From: an uncultured Eubacteriales bacterium
Lineage (GTDB): Bacteria > Bacillota > Clostridia > Christensenellales > Aristaeellaceae
Direction of reading: 5' to 3'
Length of the DNA: 52,409 nucleotides
NCBI GenBank assembly: GCA_902777335.1
Contig: CACYTF010000016.1
Coordinates: 1-52,409, forward strand
Both the position numbers and the translations under genes were made by a program. The notes beneath the pieces were generated by a model. The model was given only the letters and a program-made list of their open reading frames with translations, made no database searches and had not been told where the DNA came from. Shown here in pieces: positions 27,189-36,308 of this stretch; within the stretch, counting starts at the first letter, position 1; each line of letters opens with the position of its first letter.

Positions 27189-27869
27189 TTGGAACTGTAT
27201 CTCGATACCGCCGACGTGGGTGAGATTCGCCGGCTGACGGCGCTGTACCCGGTAGACGGCGTGACCACCAACCCCGGCCTGCTGGCCGCTGTGGGCGGCG
27301 ACCCGGCGGGGACGCTGTGCGCGATACGCGAGGCCATCGGTCCGGACGCGCCGATGTTCGCGCAGGTGATCCCGGCGGACGCGGAGGGCATGGCGCGGGA
27401 CGCCCGCGCCCTGGTCCGGCTGCTGGGCCGGAACACCGTGGTGAAGGTGCCCGCCGTGCCCGAGGGCTTCCGGGCCATCCGCATGCTGAAGGCGGCGGGC
27501 ATCGCTGCCTGCGGCACGGTGGTCTACGCGCCGATGCAGGCGCTCATGGCGGCGAAGGCCGGCGCGGCCTACGTCGCGCCCTATGTGAACCGGATCGACA
27601 ACCTGGGCTACGACGGCGTGGCGGTGACGCGGCAGATCCACGACCTGCTGGAGCGGCAGGGCCTGCCCGCGAAGGTGCTGGCCGCGTCCTTCCGGAGCGC
27701 CCAACAGGTGCAGGCGCTGTGCCTGCACGGCGTCCCCGCCGTCACCTGTGCCCCCGCGGTGCTGGACGCGATGATGAAAAACCCCGCCGTGGACGAGGCC
27801 GTAGCCGCATTTGCCGCGGATTTCGCCGGCCTCGCGGGCGAGGGTAAGGGAATGGCGGATATGATATAA
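27189..27869 (+). CDS. Transaldolase-like fructose-6-phosphate aldolase
   Basis: 226 residues, starting at TTG 27189 with GGAAAGGAAGG upstream; no ATG or GTG fits the conserved N-terminus. The protein opens ELYLDTADVGEIRRL, then VDGVTTNPGLLA, and carries NTVVKVPAVPEG, with the Schiff-base Lys in VKVP. AAGIAACGTVVYAPMQALMAAKAGAAYVAPYVNRI is the standard (beta-alpha)8 core. The length and motifs match the short FSA/MipB-TalC subfamily of transaldolases. The reaction is either F6P aldol cleavage (DHA plus G3P) or transaldolase transfer; sequence alone does not decide. Confidence 0.9.
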   Translation: MELYLDTADVGEIRRLTALYPVDGVTTNPGLLAAVGGDPAGTLCAIREAIGPDAPMFAQVIPADAEGMARDARALVRLLGRNTVVKVPAVPEGFRAIRMLKAAGIAACGTVVYAPMQALMAAKAGAAYVAPYVNRIDNLGYDGVAVTRQIHDLLERQGLPAKVLAASFRSAQQVQALCLHGVPAVTCAPAVLDAMMKNPAVDEAVAAFAADFAGLAGEGKGMADMI

Positions 27870-27873
27870 GTCA

Positions 27874-27904
27874 GGGACCGGATCGCCGCGTGCGATCCGG
27901 TCCC
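27874..27904. terminator. Bidirectional terminator between the aldolase gene and queA
   Basis: A 12-bp stem (27874-27885 with 27893-27904) around a 7-nt loop lies between two convergent genes. It is followed by TTCTCATTTCT on the plus strand. It can serve both genes. Confidence 0.8.
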
Positions 27905-27913
27905 TTCTCATTT

Positions 27914-28933
27914 CTACTCGATCAGCATCGCGTCGCCGAACGAGAAGAAGCGGTACTCCATGTCCACGGCCAATTGATAGGCCTCGAGTATCTTCTCCCG
28001 GTCGTACAGCGCCGAGACCAGCATGATCAGCGTCGAGCCGGGCAGGTGGAAGTTGGTAATCAGCGCGTCCACCAGTTGGAAGCGGTAGCCGGGCTTGATG
28101 AATATGTTCGTGTCGCCCCGCGTGGCGGTCAGCCGGCCGTCCCGAGCGGCGGATTCCAGCGTGCGCACGCTGGTGGTGCCCACGGCGATGATCCTGTTGC
28201 CCCGGTCGCGGGCGGCGTTCACCCGGGCCGCGGCCGCCTCGGACACCTCGAAGTACTCCGAGTGCATCTCGTGGTCCTCCACGTTCTCCACCTTCACCGG
28301 GCGGAACGTGCCCAGCCCCACGTGCAGCAGCACCGGCACGATCTCCACGCCCTTTGCGCGGATGCGCTCCAGCAGCTCGGGCGTGAAGTGCAGCCCGGCG
28401 GTAGGCGCGGCGGCGCTGCCGTCCTGCTTCGCGTATACCGTCTGGTAGCGGTCCCGGTCCCGCAGCTTCTCGTGGATGTAGGGGGGCAGGGGCATCTCGC
28501 CCAGCGCGTCCAGCGCCGCCTCGAAGCTGCCCTCGCACTCAAATTCCACCACGCGCCCGCCCACGTCGGTGTTCTCCAGCACGCGGCCCGTCAGCCGCCC
28601 GTCGCCGAAGATCACTTGCGCGCCTGGGCGCAGCTTTTTGCCCGGGCGCACCAGCGTCTCCCAGCGCTTGGGGCCCAGTTGCTTCAGCAGCAATACCTCC
28701 ACCGCGCCGCCGGTGGGCCGCTGCCCGTACAGCCGCGCGGGGATGACCCGCGTCTCGTTGATCACCAGCACGTCGCCGGGGTTCAGATAGTCGATGATGT
28801 CGTAGAAGTGCCGGTGCTCGATTTCGCCGCTATTCCGGTGCAGCACCATCAGGCGGCTGTGGTCCCGGGGCTCCACCGGCGTCTGGGCGATGCGCTCCTC
28901 CGGCAGGTCGTACATAAAATCAGACAGTTTCAT
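27914..28933 (-). CDS. queA: S-adenosylmethionine:tRNA ribosyltransferase-isomerase QueA
   Basis: 339 residues from ATG 28933; the same frame stays open upstream through a repeat, but homology starts at [30 protein letters not shown]. Further conserved blocks are [46 protein letters not shown] and HSEYFEVS, and the end [16 protein letters not shown]. It transfers and isomerises the ribosyl group of SAM onto preQ1-modified tRNA to form epoxyqueuosine. It is the last gene of the minus-strand block beginning at murJ/ruvB. The ruvB-queA proximity is common in Firmicutes. A 33-bp perfect inverted repeat lies just before it. Confidence 0.97.
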   Translation of the reverse strand: MKLSDFMYDLPEERIAQTPVEPRDHSRLMVLHRNSGEIEHRHFYDIIDYLNPGDVLVINETRVIPARLYGQRPTGGAVEVLLLKQLGPKRWETLVRPGKKLRPGAQVIFGDGRLTGRVLENTDVGGRVVEFECEGSFEAALDALGEMPLPPYIHEKLRDRDRYQTVYAKQDGSAAAPTAGLHFTPELLERIRAKGVEIVPVLLHVGLGTFRPVKVENVEDHEMHSEYFEVSEAAAARVNAARDRGNRIIAVGTTSVRTLESAARDGRLTATRGDTNIFIKPGYRFQLVDALITNFHLPGSTLIMLVSALYDREKILEAYQLAVDMEYRFFSFGDAMLIE

Positions 28934-28949
28934 GTTTGTAACGCCTCTT

Positions 28950-29021
28950 TGAGTCACTTGGGGACAGGTTCCAACTGACTCACTTTTTTGAGTCAGTTGG
29001 AACCTGTCCCCAAGTGACTCA
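28950..29021. repeat. Perfect 33-bp inverted repeat between the DUF4870-like gene and queA
   Basis: Two 33-nt arms (28950-28982 and 28989-29021) are exact reverse complements around a 6-nt CTTTTT loop. Each arm begins and ends with TGAGTCA/TGACTCA-type heptamers and contains GGGGACAGG. It lies 16 nt upstream of the queA start and 4 nt after the DUF4870-like stop. It would form a strong RNA hairpin in the minus-strand transcript. Confidence 0.95.
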
Positions 29022-29025
29022 TTTT

Positions 29026-29334
29026 TCAAAACAGCTTGATGCCGCCGATGATGGGCAGGGGCTCGGCGCTGCCCTTGGCGGCGCGGTAGATGCCCATGAT
29101 GGCCAGGATCAGCAGCGCCACGTCGGCGACCTCGCCCACCACGGCGAAGACACCGCGCAGCTTGATCATCAGCGAGGCGATGCACTCCGCGGTGGCCAGG
29201 ACGATCGCCTGGTTCAGGTGATGGCGGGACAGTTCGTCGTCCTTGTCGCGCAGTATGAAGGCGACGATGACGCCGATCCACACGAACAGATAGCCGACGA
29301 TCGCGGCGGCCCTGGATTTATTATCGGTGTACAT
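29026..29334 (-). CDS. DUF4870/Tic20-like small membrane protein
   Basis: 102 residues with three membrane helices (about 11-28, 42-58, 64-84). [14 protein letters not shown] matches the H-xx-QA motif of DUF4870 proteins, and [10 protein letters not shown] is their usual C-terminal end. It overlaps the GNAT gene by 14 nt, so it is likely co-translated. Its function is unknown in this family. Confidence 0.78.
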   Translation of the reverse strand: MYTDNKSRAAAIVGYLFVWIGVIVAFILRDKDDELSRHHLNQAIVLATAECIASLMIKLRGVFAVVGEVADVALLILAIMGIYRAAKGSAEPLPIIGGIKLF

Positions 29335-29806
29335 TCAGATTCCCTCCTTCAGTAGGCTGAAGTTCAAACTCCACTTCGTCCAACCCGTCGGCGATGTTGT
29401 TTCTCCGCCCGGTCGGCACGAAGCCCTCCCGGCGGTACAGCCTTTCGGCGCCGGCGTTGTTTTCCAGAATCCACAGGGTCGGCCGGCCCTCGCACCGGCG
29501 CACGGCATGCCGCAAGAGCGCCGTGCCGAGCCCCCGGTTCTGGCAGCTTGGCAGGATGTACAGATCTTCGATCAGGCTGCCGGTGACGGAAACGACGCCC
29601 GCCGCCCTGCCGTCCAGCTTCAGCAGATACAGCTGCGCGCCCTGCGCCAGCTTGTCGGAGAGATACGCGGCCTGCCGCTTGGCCGTGTGCTGCGCCACAA
29701 ACGCCTCAGAGCAAAAGGCCCGATGGGATTCCTGCCAGGCCTCGGCGTGAACGCGGCCCGCGTCGGCGATGTCGCCCGGCCCCGCGGGAACGATCCTCAC
29801 GTTCAC
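29321..29806 (-). CDS. GNAT-family N-acetyltransferase
   Basis: 161 residues from GTG 29806, which overlaps the ruvB stop (GTGA) and has a GGAG 5 nt upstream; the ATG-less frame stays open further back, inside ruvB. GNAT motifs: [22 protein letters not shown] at the N-terminus, motif [22 protein letters not shown] (R/Q-x-x-G-x-G/A), and motif [25 protein letters not shown]. The substrate is unknown. It sits between ruvB and a small membrane protein in the same operon. Confidence 0.9.
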   Translation of the reverse strand: MNVRIVPAGPGDIADAGRVHAEAWQESHRAFCSEAFVAQHTAKRQAAYLSDKLAQGAQLYLLKLDGRAAGVVSVTGSLIEDLYILPSCQNRGLGTALLRHAVRRCEGRPTLWILENNAGAERLYRREGFVPTGRRNNIADGLDEVEFELQPTEGGNLNVHR

Positions 29807-30849
29807 AGCTCCATCCGGGTCTGGCCGTCGCCGGCATTGGCGGCGGGCCGGGGCATCTTCAGCCCCATGTGGTCGTAGGCGGCCTGGGTGCACACGCGGC
29901 CCCGGGGGGTGCGCATCAGAAAGCCCAGCTGCAGCAGGTACGGCTCGTACACGTCCTCGATGGTGCTGGCGTCCTCGCCGGTGGCGGCGGCCAGCGTGTC
30001 CAGCCCCACGGGGCCGCCGCCGAACTTCTCCATCATCGTGCGCAGCATCGTGCGGTCCACGTGGTCCAGGCCCAGCTCGTCCACCTCCAGCATGTCCAGC
30101 GCCTCCCGGGCGATGTCCGCGTCGATGGCGCCGTCGCCCTTCACCTGGGCGTAGTCGCGCACGCGGCGGATCAGCCGGTTGGCGATGCGGGGCGTGCCGC
30201 GGCTGCGGCTGGCGATCTCCAGCGCCCCGTCGTTGTCGCACGCGATCTTGAGGATCTGCGCCGAGCGCCGCACGATCACGGCCAACTGCTCAGGCGCGTA
30301 CAGCTCCAGCCGGAAGGTGATGCCGAAGCGGTCGCGCAGCGGGCTGGTCAGCATGCCGGCCCGGGTGGTGGCCCCGATCAGCGTGAACTTCGGCAGGTCC
30401 AGCCGGATCGACCGGGCCGAGGGCCCCTTGCCGATCATGATGTCCAGCGCGTAGTCCTCCATGGCCGGGTACAGCACCTCCTCCACCTGGTGGGAGAGGC
30501 GGTGGATCTCGTCGATGAACAGCACGTCGCCCGCGTTCAGATTGGTGAGGATCGACGCCAGGTCGCCCGCGCGCTCGATGGCCGGGCCGCTGGTGACGCG
30601 GATGTTGTGGCCCATCTCCGCGGCGATGATGCCGGCCAGCGTGGTCTTGCCCAGGCCGGGCGGGCCGTACAGCAGTATGTGGTCCAGCGGCTCGCGGCGG
30701 CTGATGGCGGCCTGCATGTACACGCTCAGGCTCTGCTTGATCTTGTCCTGACCGAAGTACTCCGCCAGCGAATGGGGGCGCAGCGACTGCTCCGCGTCGT
30801 CCTCCTCCTCGCGATAGCCGGTGGTGATGATCCGTTCCTCGTCGTTCAT
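29803..30849 (-). CDS. ruvB: Holliday junction branch migration helicase RuvB
   Basis: 348 residues from ATG 30849 ([16 protein letters not shown]), chosen because homology starts there; an upstream ATG exists 14 codons before. The Walker A is [15 protein letters not shown], Walker [11 protein letters not shown], and sensor 1/arg finger region [19 protein letters not shown]. The C-terminal winged helix carries [32 protein letters not shown] and [17 protein letters not shown]. With RuvA it drives branch migration. The gene follows murJ by 10 nt; ruvA and ruvC are not in the window, which differs from the common ruvAB order. Confidence 0.97.
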   Translation of the reverse strand: MNDEERIITTGYREEEDDAEQSLRPHSLAEYFGQDKIKQSLSVYMQAAISRREPLDHILLYGPPGLGKTTLAGIIAAEMGHNIRVTSGPAIERAGDLASILTNLNAGDVLFIDEIHRLSHQVEEVLYPAMEDYALDIMIGKGPSARSIRLDLPKFTLIGATTRAGMLTSPLRDRFGITFRLELYAPEQLAVIVRRSAQILKIACDNDGALEIASRSRGTPRIANRLIRRVRDYAQVKGDGAIDADIAREALDMLEVDELGLDHVDRTMLRTMMEKFGGGPVGLDTLAAATGEDASTIEDVYEPYLLQLGFLMRTPRGRVCTQAAYDHMGLKMPRPAANAGDGQTRMEL

Positions 30850-30859
30850 AGTGTCTCTC

Positions 30860-32398
30860 CTATCCGCGCCGCCGCAGGAGCTGGGCGGCAAAGGTGCGCA
30901 GGGTCTTCACCCGAAGCAGCAGGCAGCAGCCGACATACGCGGCCAGCGACGCGCCGGCGCACAGGGCCAGCCGCATGAACACCCGGCCGGTGCCGACGGC
31001 GGGGGCCATCGCCCTGTCCAGCACCGCGCACACGGCGGCGCACACCAGCGTGGCGACGGCGATCTTGAGAAGCTCTGGCAGTACGCGCAAAAGCCCCAGC
31101 CGCCCGAAGCGCTTCTTCAGACGCCAAAGCAGCGCCACCATGCCGCAGGTCCCGGCGATGGAGGTGGCCAGCGCCAGGCCGTTGGCGCCCATCAGCCTGC
31201 GCAATATCAGGTTCAGCGCGATGTTCAGCGCCACCACCAGGCAGGAGACGCGGAAGGGCGTCTTCGTGTCCTGCAGCGCGTGGAACACCCGGTTCAAAAA
31301 GTCCCTCAGCCCGAAGGCGGGCACGCCCACCACGTAGCACATCAGTATGCCGGAGGTGACCCGGGCCGAGTGGATGTCGAAGCGCCCGCGCATGTACGCG
31401 AACTTGATCACGTCCAGCCGCAGCACCACGGCGATGGCCACGATGGGCAGCGCCGTCAGCGCGATCACCAGTATGCAGCGCCGCAGCGTCTCCAGTATGC
31501 CCTTGCGGTCCCGGGCGGCGGCCAGGCGGCTCATCTTCGAGAACATCACCGTGGTCAGCGGCACCATCAGCACGCCCAGCAGGAACGTGATCAGCCGGTA
31601 GGCGTAGCTCATGGCCGATATGTCACCGGGATTCAGGCCGGAGGCCAGCGCGTGGTCGATCATGTGGTTCAGCTCGCTGATGCCCATGGACAGCATCGCC
31701 GGCCCGGCCAGCGCCACCAGCCTGTGGAAGCGCTTGTCGCTGAAGTCGAGCGTCGGGGAGTAGCGGAACCAGCCCCGCAGGAACGGGATCAGGATCAGAA
31801 GCTGCAGCAGGTTCGCCGCGAACACGCCCCAGCTGACGGCGGCGATGCCGAAGCGCTCCGAGAAGCACACGCAGGCGATCATCACGCACAGGCTCAGCGG
31901 GAAGCCGGTCAGCTGGGCCGCGATGTACTTCTCCGCAGCGTTCAGCAGGCTCGCCACGCCGATGGAGGTCACGTTGAACACCAGCGACAGCAGCATCACC
32001 CGCACCAGCTTCACCGTCAGGTCGGCCTTCTCCGGGTCGAAGCCCACGTACACCACGCGCACCAGCGGCCGGGCCAGCGCGTAGAACAGCGCCGCGATGA
32101 TCAGCGCCGCCAGCGCGAACAGGTTCAGCGTGTTGCTGGCGAACCGGTTGGCGCGGCCCAGGCTGTGGCGGTCCCGCTCCTGCACGTACAGCGGGATCAG
32201 CGTGGCCGATATGCAGCTGTTGAACAGCAGCACCGGCAGGTAGAACAGGCTGTACGCCGACACGTAGGCGTCGTTGGCGAGACCGGTGCCAAAGTAGTTT
32301 GCCAGCATCATGTCTCGCGCAAAGCCGAACACCTTGCTGAGTATGATGACGCCTGTGACCAGTATCGTCGCCTTCAGTGCGCGTTGCGTTCGAGCCAA
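30860..32398 (-). CDS. murJ: Lipid II flippase MurJ (MviN)
   Basis: 512 residues, integral membrane, with about 13-14 predicted helices. It shows the MurJ N-terminus ([46 protein letters not shown]), the first transmembrane gate arginines and [16 protein letters not shown] near residues 365-382. MurJ moves lipid-linked peptidoglycan precursor across the membrane. It is the first gene of the murJ-ruvB-GNAT group on the minus strand. The gap to the MATE gene upstream holds a heptad tandem repeat. An AGGAGGTCC site precedes the ATG. Confidence 0.9.
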   Translation of the reverse strand: MARTQRALKATILVTGVIILSKVFGFARDMMLANYFGTGLANDAYVSAYSLFYLPVLLFNSCISATLIPLYVQERDRHSLGRANRFASNTLNLFALAALIIAALFYALARPLVRVVYVGFDPEKADLTVKLVRVMLLSLVFNVTSIGVASLLNAAEKYIAAQLTGFPLSLCVMIACVCFSERFGIAAVSWGVFAANLLQLLILIPFLRGWFRYSPTLDFSDKRFHRLVALAGPAMLSMGISELNHMIDHALASGLNPGDISAMSYAYRLITFLLGVLMVPLTTVMFSKMSRLAAARDRKGILETLRRCILVIALTALPIVAIAVVLRLDVIKFAYMRGRFDIHSARVTSGILMCYVVGVPAFGLRDFLNRVFHALQDTKTPFRVSCLVVALNIALNLILRRLMGANGLALATSIAGTCGMVALLWRLKKRFGRLGLLRVLPELLKIAVATLVCAAVCAVLDRAMAPAVGTGRVFMRLALCAGASLAAYVGCCLLLRVKTLRTFAAQLLRRRG

Positions 32399-32466
32399 GT
32401 CCAGGACCTCCTGCCGGAATTCATGTCAAGTATAGCATATGCGGGTTAAATCGGTGTTTTGAGCGA

Positions 32467-32550
32467 ACAGGGGACAGGGGACAGGGAACAGGGGACAGGG
32501 GACAGGGAACAGGGGACAGGGAACAGGGAACAGGGAACAAGGAACAGGGC
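32467..32550. repeat. Heptad tandem repeat ACAGGGR x12
   Basis: Twelve consecutive 7-mers, mostly ACAGGGG or ACAGGGA, with one ACAAGGA and a final ACAGGGC. It fills the space between the MATE gene stop and the murJ promoter region. The unit length equals that of the tract at 21731-21765, and GGGGACAGG is also inside the 33-bp inverted repeat at 28950. Confidence 0.95.
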
Positions 32551-32557
32551 GGCGCGG

Positions 32558-33940
32558 CTACTGCGCGCCTTCGGGAATGGGCTTGATCACGTTCCTGTAG
32601 AGCCGGGAGAACAGGATCAGCGTGGTGATCAGCGACGCCACCTCGGCGATGGGGAAGGACAGCCACACCAGCCAATCGATTCCGGTGCGCAGGCCCAGCC
32701 GGGCCAGCAGGTAGGCCGAGGGCAGCAGCACCACCAGCTGCCTGGCGAAGGACACGATCATCGAATACACGCCGTAGCCCAGCGCCTGGAACACCGAGCC
32801 CATGGCGATGCAGGTGCCCGCGAACAGGAACGTGCTGCCGATGATGCGTATGGCGGGGATGCCCACCCGAAGCATCTCCTCCGAGGCGTTGAAGATCTTC
32901 AGCAGCGGGCCGGGGATCAGCATGAACGCCAGCAGCCCGAGCAGTATGTAGCCGGCGGCGTAGATCACCGCCATCTTGATGGCCTGGACCATCCTGCGGC
33001 GGTTCTGCGCGCCGTAGTTGTAGGCGATGATCGGTATGATGCCGTTGTTCAGGCCGAACACGGGCATGAACACGAAGCTGTTCAGCTTGAAGTACACGCC
33101 GAACACGGTGGCGGCCAGCTCCTGGGCGGCGGTGTAGGTGATCAGTATGATGTTCATCAAAAACGTCATCACCGAACCGATGGCCATCATCAGTATCGAC
33201 GGTATGCCGATGGCGTAGATGCGGCCGATCATGCGCAGGTTGGGCCGGAACCTGCGCATATCCAGCCGGATCTCGACGTTCTTCCGGTGGTTCAGGACCA
33301 CCGCCATCCCGAAGGCGATGATCTGGCCGATCACGGTGGCGATGGCCGCGCCCTTCGCACCCATGCGCAGGCCCAGTATGAATATGGGGTCCAGTATGAT
33401 GTTGATGATGGCGCCGGTGCCCTGGGTGAACATCGTGTAGATGGTGCGGCCGGTGGACTGCATCAGCCGCTCGAACATGATCTGACCGAACACGCCGAAG
33501 CTGAAGCAGCAGATGGTGGTCAGGTAGTCCACGCCGTAGTTGATGAACGTCTCGACCTCGGTCTGGGCGGCGAAGAACGCGCGCACGCCGAACAGGCCGA
33601 ACAGCAAAAACAGCACGTAGCACACCAGCGCCAGGAACACGCCGTTCTCGGCCACCTGGTTGGCGCGGTCCGTGTCCTTCGCGCCCAGCGCCCTGGACAG
33701 CAGCGCGTTCACGCCCACCGCCGTGCCGGTGGCGAACCCGATCATCAGGTTCTGGGCCGGGAAGGCCAGCGACACCGCCGTCAGCGCCGCCTGGTCGTAG
33801 CGCGCCACGAAGAAGCTGTCCACCACGTTGTACAGCGCCTGGACGAGCATCGACAGTATCATCGGCAGCGACATGTTGATGATCAGCTTCGGTATGGGCA
33901 TGACGCCCATCTTGTTTTCAACGGGTGCGTTGTTCTGCAT
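32558..33940 (-). CDS. MATE-family multidrug/cation exporter
   Basis: 460 residues from ATG 33940, which is preferred because AAGAGGG lies 7 nt upstream; the GTG at 33958 would put that site inside the gene. It has 12 predicted membrane helices in two homologous halves. IPKLIINMSLPMILSMLVQALYNVVDSFFVARY and GATNALLSRALGAKDTDRA-like VGVNALLSRALGAKDTDRANQVAENG are typical of the MATE (NorM/DinF) family. It would export drugs or metabolites using a sodium or proton gradient. The substrate cannot be told. Confidence 0.92.
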   Translation of the reverse strand: MQNNAPVENKMGVMPIPKLIINMSLPMILSMLVQALYNVVDSFFVARYDQAALTAVSLAFPAQNLMIGFATGTAVGVNALLSRALGAKDTDRANQVAENGVFLALVCYVLFLLFGLFGVRAFFAAQTEVETFINYGVDYLTTICCFSFGVFGQIMFERLMQSTGRTIYTMFTQGTGAIINIILDPIFILGLRMGAKGAAIATVIGQIIAFGMAVVLNHRKNVEIRLDMRRFRPNLRMIGRIYAIGIPSILMMAIGSVMTFLMNIILITYTAAQELAATVFGVYFKLNSFVFMPVFGLNNGIIPIIAYNYGAQNRRRMVQAIKMAVIYAAGYILLGLLAFMLIPGPLLKIFNASEEMLRVGIPAIRIIGSTFLFAGTCIAMGSVFQALGYGVYSMIVSFARQLVVLLPSAYLLARLGLRTGIDWLVWLSFPIAEVASLITTLILFSRLYRNVIKPIPEGAQ

Positions 33941-34049
33941 AGGTACCCTCTTTTTCACGCTTTATTGTTGAAATTGTAGTATGTGCGCGCACATGTGTCA
34001 AGGCAATGTGTGTTATACCGCGCCACGGAAAGGAAAAAACCGCCGGAGG

Positions 34050-34078
34050 TTTACAAAACCCCGCGGACGTGGTATAAT
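34050..34078 (+). promoter_or_regulatory. Promoter of smpB
   Basis: TTTACA (34050-34055) and TATAAT (34073-34078), spacer 17 nt, 36 nt before the smpB start. No separate promoter is evident before ssrA. Confidence 0.82.
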
Positions 34079-34114
34079 AGCAAGTGCGAATTTCAGCGGG
34101 GGGAGGACGCAGCC

Positions 34115-34576
34115 ATGCCGAACAAGGGCGTCAAGGTCATCGCGCAGAACCGCCGCGCCCGGCATGATTACTTCGTCCTGGAGACCTGGGAAGCGGGCAT
34201 CGAGCTGAAGGGCACGGAGGTCAAGTCCATCCGCCTGGGCAAGTGCAACCTGAAGGACTGCTACGCCGCGGTGAAGGATGGCGAGATGTTCGTGTACGGC
34301 ATGCACATCAGCCCCTACGAAAAGGGCAGCTACTTCAACACCGACCCGCTGCGCCCGAAGCGCCTGTTGATGCACAGGGCCGAAATTCGCAAGGCCCATC
34401 AGAGCGTGATGCAGCAGGGCCTGGCGCTGATCCCGCTGAGCGTGTACCTGAAGGAGGGCCGCATGAAGCTGGAGCTGGCGCTGTGCAAGGGCAAGAAGCT
34501 GTACGACAAGCGCGACGACATGGCCAGGCGCGATGCCCAGCGCGACATCGAGCGCTCGATGCGCGCCAGAAACTGA
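34115..34576 (+). CDS. smpB: SsrA-binding protein SmpB
   Basis: 153 residues from ATG 34115, which has GGGGGGAGG upstream; the in-frame start at 33983 precedes the promoter. It begins [35 protein letters not shown] and contains [29 protein letters not shown]; the basic tail is [24 protein letters not shown]. SmpB binds tmRNA and enables trans-translation on stalled ribosomes. It lies 36 nt before ssrA, the usual order. Confidence 0.97.
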   Translation: MPNKGVKVIAQNRRARHDYFVLETWEAGIELKGTEVKSIRLGKCNLKDCYAAVKDGEMFVYGMHISPYEKGSYFNTDPLRPKRLLMHRAEIRKAHQSVMQQGLALIPLSVYLKEGRMKLELALCKGKKLYDKRDDMARRDAQRDIERSMRARN

Positions 34577-34612
34577 CGAGAAGGGAGTATTCAGTTCGCC
34601 CTTTCCCAACGC

Positions 34613-34962
34613 GGGGCCGTATTTGGTTTCGACGGGGATGCGAAGGGGCAGAGAAGCGAGCGGCGGCCCTGAACCGCCTAAAAACGGGAAACTTAAATGA
34701 ACTGACGAATCTAATTTCGTTCCTGTCGCCGCTTAATCGGCGATCGTCGAACCTGAGCGTCCTGCCGCGCAGATCATCGGCGTCGTAAAAGCAGGGAACC
34801 AGCCGCCATAAGCTTTGCCGGCGGTGGGATTTATGAAGCTACTGATGCCGCAATCCCGTCTGTGGGAGTTCGGCGGAGGGAATGTCAAAACGCAGACTGC
34901 GCTCGGAGATGCTCTGATTCTTTGGTCTTCGGACAGGGGTTCGACTCCCCTCGGCTCCACCA
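34613..34962 (+). ncRNA. ssrA: Transfer-messenger RNA (tmRNA)
   Basis: 350 nt including an encoded CCA. GGGGCCG at the 5' end pairs with CGGCTCC at the 3' end; the T-arm is GGTTCGACTCCCC-like near 34938-34951, and TTTGGTTTCGACGGGGAT is the typical 5' region. The tag ORF is most likely GAC 34704 to TAA 34734-34736, encoding DESNFVPVAA. The end in VPVAA is a plausible proteolysis tag, though the resume codon is inferred. Four pseudoknots are expected but were not modelled. Confidence 0.95.
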
Positions 34963-34967
34963 CCCTT

Positions 34968-35006
34968 GGACGCTAATTTTGATACAAAGTTAGCGTCCTG
35001 TTTTTT
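34968..35006 (+). terminator. Intrinsic terminator of ssrA
   Basis: GGACGCTAA (34968-34976) pairs with TTAGCGTCC (34990-34998) and is followed by TGTTTTTT. Confidence 0.9.
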
Positions 35007-35376
35007 GCCTTTTTCCGACTTCCACCATGCAGAAATCAAATCGTCCAAGGTTAGGAAAGGTCAAAAACTGCATTTTCGGGTGGGTCGAGCTTCATTTCAA
35101 GAAAACGAACGTTTTTCCGTTGTCCCCTATAGAGACCGTAAATAGGGAGTTTATGGGCGGTTTTTGTGCTCATTTGGCCAAAATGCATCCACTGTGGACG
35201 ATTACTGACCAATCGTCCAGAGTGTCGCCACAGATTTGTCATAATCGACTATTAGAGCAATTATCTACACTATAAACTGCGTAATGAAAACAACATTGCA
35301 ACTCAAAAATTACGGACAAAATCCTGATAGAGGCTCAAATCGGTGAGACACGGTCCTGAAAGATTATAATTCCGGT
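35007..35376. other. Intergenic region after ssrA with one hairpin
   Basis: No gene is supported here. The longest plus-strand frame (35027-35275) has no ribosome site and no recognisable product. One 9-bp perfect hairpin, TGGACGATT to AATCGTCCA (35195-35219), is present; its TCGTCCA core also occurs at 35041-35047. A TATAAT lies at 35365-35370. The AT-rich composition next to ssrA suggests an old insertion scar. Confidence 0.45.
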
Positions 35377-35477
35377 GCCCTTTACAGTGGGACCTCTTGG
35401 TGCGGTTTTCAGGCCAACGTGCCATCCCGATGCCGCGCTGCGTTGGCATGGCGGAAAGCTCACTGTAAAGGCTTTTT
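35377..35477 (+). ncRNA. Candidate structured RNA before the VTC cluster
   Basis: A 101-nt segment begins 7 nt after a TATAAT (35365-35370), where transcription would start. Its ends pair: 35377-35389 with 35461-35472 (12 bp with one bulge), followed by TTTTT (35473-35477). Inside is a second stem, GCCAACG (35413-35419) with CGTTGGC (35441-35447). The -35 region is poor. It could be a terminated small RNA, or an attenuator 108 nt upstream of the VTC gene. It lacks the SRP GGAA-type tetraloop signature and was not matched to a known family. Confidence 0.35.
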
Positions 35478-35585
35478 CGCGGCATAAACAACCAGGTCTA
35501 TTTCTTCAATCCTGATTTAAGGAATGCCCTTTATACTGCGTCCATCAACCGAAGCAAGCAACGACTTCTTAAGGAGGTGGATAGC

Positions 35586-36308
35586 ATGAACGCACAGATG
35601 ACCTTCAAGCGGTACGAGCTAAAGTACATCCTGACCCGCAAGCAGGTCAAGCAGCTGAAGGAAGCCATGAGGGAGCACATGGAGCTGGATCGGTTTGGCC
35701 ATTCGACCATTCGCAACATCTACCTGGACACCGACAATTTCCGCCTCGTCCGGCGCTCCATCGAAAAGCCGCTTTACAAGGAAAAGCTGCGGGTGCGCGC
35801 CTACGGCAAGGCGGGCGATAACGACGAGGTGTTCGTGGAGCTCAAGAAGAAGTTTGAGTCGGTGGTATACAAGCGGCGGCTGGTGCTGCCCCACCGGATG
35901 GCCATGGACGCGCTGGAGAATGGACAGCCGCTGCCAGCGGAGGGACAGATCGCCCGGGAGATCGCGGCTTTCCGAGAATTCTACGGCCCGATGCTTAAAC
36001 CGGCGGTGTTTTTAAGCTACGAGCGCGAGGCCTACTATCCCACTGACGGCACCGACTTCCGCCTGACATTGGATGAAAACATCCTCTGGAGGACGGATCA
36101 CATCGACCTCGGCGCGAGCTGCTGGGGTGCGAGCCTGCTCAGCCCGGACGAGGTGCTGATGGAGCTCAAGACGCCCGGCGGCATCCCACTGTGGATGGTC
36201 CGGTTCCTCAACGAGAACCACATTCGCAAGGTTTCCTTTTCAAAATACGGGACCGCTTATCAGCAGATGCTGACGGCGAACAAGTTGGGAGGCAAACGCT
36301 ATGCTTAA
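35586..36308 (+). CDS. VTC-domain protein (polyphosphate polymerase-like)
   Basis: 240 residues from ATG 35586, with AAGGAGG upstream; the GTG at 35577 lies within that site. The basic tunnel motifs of the VTC fold are visible: FKRYELKYILTRKQ, STIRNIYLDTDNFRLV, KEKLRVRAYG, VFVELKKKFESVVYKRR, LSYEREAYY, DFRLTLDENI and LMELKTPGGIP. In eukaryotic Vtc4 this domain makes polyphosphate from ATP. In bacteria such genes sit with DUF4956 and often CotH or DUF4353 genes and their role is not settled. It overlaps the DUF4956 gene by 8 nt. Confidence 0.88.
   Translation: MNAQMTFKRYELKYILTRKQVKQLKEAMREHMELDRFGHSTIRNIYLDTDNFRLVRRSIEKPLYKEKLRVRAYGKAGDNDEVFVELKKKFESVVYKRRLVLPHRMAMDALENGQPLPAEGQIAREIAAFREFYGPMLKPAVFLSYEREAYYPTDGTDFRLTLDENILWRTDHIDLGASCWGASLLSPDEVLMELKTPGGIPLWMVRFLNENHIRKVSFSKYGTAYQQMLTANKLGGKRYA

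Noticed and set aside
28934..29281. N-terminal extension of QueA
   Set aside because: The frame is open only by chance through the inverted repeat and the opposite-frame gene; QueA homology starts at 28933.
32467..32550. CRISPR array
   Set aside because: The repeat is a 7-nt tandem without spacers; no cas genes are in the window.
35027..35275. Protein-coding gene after ssrA
   Set aside because: No ribosome site, no recognisable motifs and a composition like non-coding DNA.
35377..35477. SRP (4.5S) or 6S RNA
   Set aside because: It lacks the SRP tetraloop signature and is too short and differently shaped for typical 6S RNA.
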